Below are positions 60,656 to 64,000 of a stretch of 64,000 bases of DNA, piece after piece; position 1 is the first letter of the stretch, and each line of letters starts with the position of its first letter. The position numbers and the translations under genes are program-made. The notes beneath the pieces are model-generated. The model searched no databases. It had not been told where the DNA came from and was given only the letters and a program-made list of their open reading frames with translations. Origin of the DNA: Syngnathus acus (lineage: Eukaryota > Chordata > Actinopteri > Syngnathiformes > Syngnathidae). The stretch covers positions 3,820,476 to 3,884,475 of the forward strand of contig NC_051089.1 of assembly GCF_901709675.1 (NCBI RefSeq). The letters run 5' to 3'.

Positions 60656-63444
60656 TTTCCTGTGTATATAAACAGTGTTGTTTTTTTTTCCCGGTGTTGG
60701 TGATTTTACAGACAAGCATTTGAAAAGGGTCGTTTGCGCTGTTGTGGGCTTGAACACAGGCAATCGTTGGGGCTCCTAAAAATGACAAAATAACCTCATT
60801 ACATACGCAATGACTTAAAATATGTGACTTAAATATGTCGGCCAACTTCATGTAGCTATCCCCATTCCCCACCATTGATTGTTGAACTCAAAATAAATTC
60901 ACAATCTCTCTCTCACACACACACACACATAGACTGCGCAGGAGGGCCATAACATCTGGAGGCCAACACAGACCCGGTGTCAGATCAGAGAAGCATTTCT
61001 GGGATCAGATCTGGCTCTCGTCTATCAGCGCTCTCTGCGGCCATGATTAATGAAGCCTCCGTCACGGTGGCGCGACGCCATTTCACGCTTTTGTGTGCCG
61101 TACCCTTTGGCTTGGCTTGAAATACAAAAATCAATCTGTGGTTCCAATTTGGGTGAAATATAGAGGGCAATGAAATATTTCTGGAAAAAGTTCAACAAAA
61201 TCTCCATGCACCTTGCAAGACTTTACATCAGTGAGATGCTAAAAGATATTTGTTGTGCTTTTTCTTTTTTTTTAACGCCATGGACCATCACGATAGGGCT
61301 AAAAAAAAAAAAAGATTACGAGGATTTTAGGCTGTACGAAGATCCACCAGACTTCACAAAAGCATGTCAAAGTCAAAAGCTAAGCAAGGCTGTGATATTA
61401 GCATAGATTAGCGTTAGCTACCAGTGTTAGCATCTTTTAGCTGTTTGCCAGGCAGGCAAAAAAGCACAAGGCTAAACTTGCAGACAATTATCCGTTTGAT
61501 CTCCATCTTTCCTGTATTTTCATTGTGGTCTGTGGGTAAATTCACAAGGGTTCATTTGTTTTGAAATTAGATTGTGGCCTTTACGGTGTTCCTAATAAAC
61601 AGGTGTCGCAGTGTGGTGCTGAACGCGGCGGCGGGAAGTGCGTTCTCGATAATTCCAGAGCAGCAGCTGGCCTTGGTGTGCGTGTCGCTCTCTTTCTTTC
61701 TTTTGCTCTTTCCGGGCCGCATAAACAAAGCACCAGCAGCATTAAGTAAGAACACATGAGGAGACAATTTTCTTTCTTTCTTTTTTTTTCTTTTCTTATT
61801 CTTCTTCTTCTTGTTCCAACTGTTGTGTTTTTAACTGACAGCGACTTTCACCACTTGGGGAAAGTCATTTCATGACAATGCGCTTTCACTACAGGGGGAC
61901 TGTATTATTTTAAAAAAAAAAAGAAGAAAGGAAAAAAAAAAGATAAAAGAAAATTGGGGGGAAAAAAAAGAGAACGAAACACTGTTGCCAATGCTAATCC
62001 AGATCAAAAGAAGAAAAAGCCAATCGTCATGTGTTTTGCATAGAAAAAAGGCAAACGTGCAAAAATCTGCTTGAGGAAAAACAATTATTTGCTAAGAGGA
62101 TAATTTGCCTGCACATTTGTATAATATGAATACAGCATTATTATAACAATATTATCAATCATAATGGAGGTTGTTTTTTGGCTGATATGTCCTTGTCATC
62201 ATGTTACCATTAGTTAAGAGTCATGACCTTCTCGGCATGCTATTTAAAACATCGACATTGTCATAAAACTCTTTGCACGTTTGCACCTTCGCAACCCAAT
62301 AAGAAGAATAAAAAACAGGCAGTCAGTGTTTTTGCACATGCAGTGCGTGCACCATGTACGTCACCTTTTTATTTTTTCTTTCCTTCCCTTGTTTTTAGCA
62401 AACTACAAGACACGCTACACGGCATGTCCAGCAGACTCTACGTCTCCTCGCCTGTGTTCTCCTGCCAGTGGCCGAAAAATAAATAAATCAATAATAGAAA
62501 TCAGATGATGAGACGTGTGACGATGTCGAGACACACGAGGCAAACGTTAAAATCACTCGCCCGTCGAACGAACCGCTATAGCTTGTTCATGTCACGGCTT
62601 GGTAAGAATAATATGTGCATGTGATTATCCTAAATCCCACTTTGCGGTTTATCCGTACACTTATGCTGTAATTGAGCTCAACCAGACATTTTGTTATGAA
62701 AGACCACCGAGCCTTTTTGTGCTTGGAGGAGGTAACGAACGATCTTTGTAGTGGGGAATTAATAAAAGAGCCTTCTCGGGTGGGTTCCATTAAGTCGCCC
62801 AAACCGTTTTGCCCCGTGACATCACTTCCGCACTCCGATGGCGAAATTTACAAGAAACAGTAAAGGCAGACGGACAATAAAAGGAAAACTATTTGCGGTT
62901 TGACGATTGGCAGCGCCGTCGCCATCTGCTCCTGCTTATGGCACAGCTTTACGGTTGCGCTGGCACAGAGGCCTCCATGTTGAAAGGCAACATTTGGTGC
63001 CGCCAGTCGAAATGGCTTCTTGTTTGTTGATATTGCATCTCGCATATTTAGTGGTAAAAAGTAACCAAGTGCTTTGTTTGTCATGATTTGAACCGTACAG
63101 GATTAATTGAACAAAATGATTTATTAACAAGAAAACAAGCAGAAGTGTGGTCGAAATCAAAAACACTAACCGATTTTTGTGACAAAAAAACAAGGCAGCA
63201 GCAACAAAACACCACCTCAAGAAACAAAACATGACTGAGGGAAATCAGGGAGCTAAACACTTAAAGCAACACCTAGACGAGATGCAAAGGATTGGAGGAA
63301 GCTGATTGGTTAAAACGAGTGACCAGGTTGGCGAGCACAGGAGGAGAGCAAGACATGACAAAAAAATCAAAACCATCAGAAATCAAATTTGACAAATTTT
63401 GACACAAATCATGACATTAGAGCAAATGAGATGACTCAAATATA

Positions 63445-63540
63445 AATTTTTAAAATTCAAATTAAATTTTTAAAATTCAAATTAAATTTTTTAAATTTAA
63501 ATGAATGTTTTTAAATTTAAATTAAATTTTTTAAATTAGA
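63445..63540. repeat. AT-rich tandem repeat
   Basis: Four or five diverged units of about 20 bp, based on TTTTAAAATTCAAATTAAA and later TTTTAAATTTAAAT. Confidence 0.8.
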
Positions 63541-64000
63541 TTTTTTCTCCCTACATTTGAAAACAGATATGTATTCTTCGACTCCATTGAAACTTAATTA
63601 CAAAACTACAAAATGTGCAAACTGAACTACATGTTGAACACTGAAGCCAATTTAAAAATGAGAATTTTCTCACCAAACCCAAAGTATGTTCCTGTTCACA
63701 ATATTTACAAATACTTCAAACATCAAACATGAGTTCAATCAACCTAACATCCAATGACAATTTCCTTCACTGAACATGTTTACGTTAGCATTGAAGCTAA
63801 TTTAGAATCTTCCGTGAGGCAACAACTTTATATTTTGTAAACACGGACTACAATTCAGAGTCTTCGGTCATTGAAACAAATGTTTTTTATTTTGTAAACA
63901 CTGAAGACAATTTGGAATCTTCATTGCATTGTGGTGTCTCACAGCTGACTCACATTTGAGTGGAAGACTTTGGCTGGGAACGGCGGACATGTTTTTAGGT

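Larger units (their letters stand above)
59991..64000. other. Gene-free stretch to the end of the window
   Basis: No exon was recognised. It contains the shared segment at 60458-60655, a (CA)n run near 60910, A/T-rich and A-homopolymer runs at 61750-61980, and an AT-rich tandem repeat at 63445-63540. Sections such as 61000-61110 and 62580-63060 are not repetitive and might be conserved regulatory DNA. A decayed transcript or distal exon of a flanking gene cannot be excluded. Confidence 0.4.

Overview
The window is vertebrate nuclear DNA from a teleost fish, most likely percomorph-like. The genes are split by short introns with ordinary GT/AG signals, the proteins align residue by residue with human orthologues recalled from memory, and the repeats are typical of fish: tRNA-derived SINEs, short hAT-type terminal-inverted-repeat elements, a GCGC-rich inverted-repeat family and many microsatellites. 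There is no bacterial, phage or CRISPR content. All exon models were built by hand from reading frame, splice signals and remembered family sequences; no alignment was run.

Region by region. 1-18.4 kb is gene-poor, with repeats, low-complexity DNA and no supported exon. 18.4-27.7 kb holds three nuclear genes for mitochondrial proteins: mrpl46 (-) and mrps11 (+) head to head about 0.6 kb apart, then pdpr (-), the regulatory subunit of pyruvate dehydrogenase phosphatase, in 17 coding exons, two of which are followed by GC-AG introns. 29.9-34.4 kb holds a nociceptin/orphanin opioid precursor gene (-) with a candidate TATA promoter and non-coding first exon. 38.4-44.4 kb holds sema7a (-), a GPI-anchored semaphorin in 14 exons. 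45.1-49.3 kb holds a synaptotagmin-like tandem C2 protein (+). 51.2-58.2 kb holds two C2H2 zinc-finger genes head to head: a 16-finger gene (-) and a long, mostly disordered 7-finger gene (+). 58.4-60.0 kb has a SINE and the remains of at least two decayed zinc-finger genes (-). 60-64 kb has no gene I can support.

The genes do not form a single pathway. mrpl46 and mrps11 make parts of the large and small mitoribosomal subunits and probably share a promoter; pdpr acts in the same organelle on the pyruvate dehydrogenase phosphatase. pnoc, sema7a and the synaptotagmin-like gene suit nervous-system roles but are otherwise independent. The zinc-finger block looks like a small birth-and-death cluster.

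The points most worth a second look are the predicted nociceptin with Tyr rather than Phe at position 1 plus a second FGGF peptide upstream; loss of the integrin-binding RGD in sema7a; two GC-AG introns in pdpr; a matching pair of non-coding segments with CTCF-like cores 16 kb apart; a GCGC element inserted into a degenerate minisatellite inside the synaptotagmin-like gene; and a hAT-type element with an expanded tetranucleotide array and perfect 8-bp target duplications. I found no clearly new biological system.
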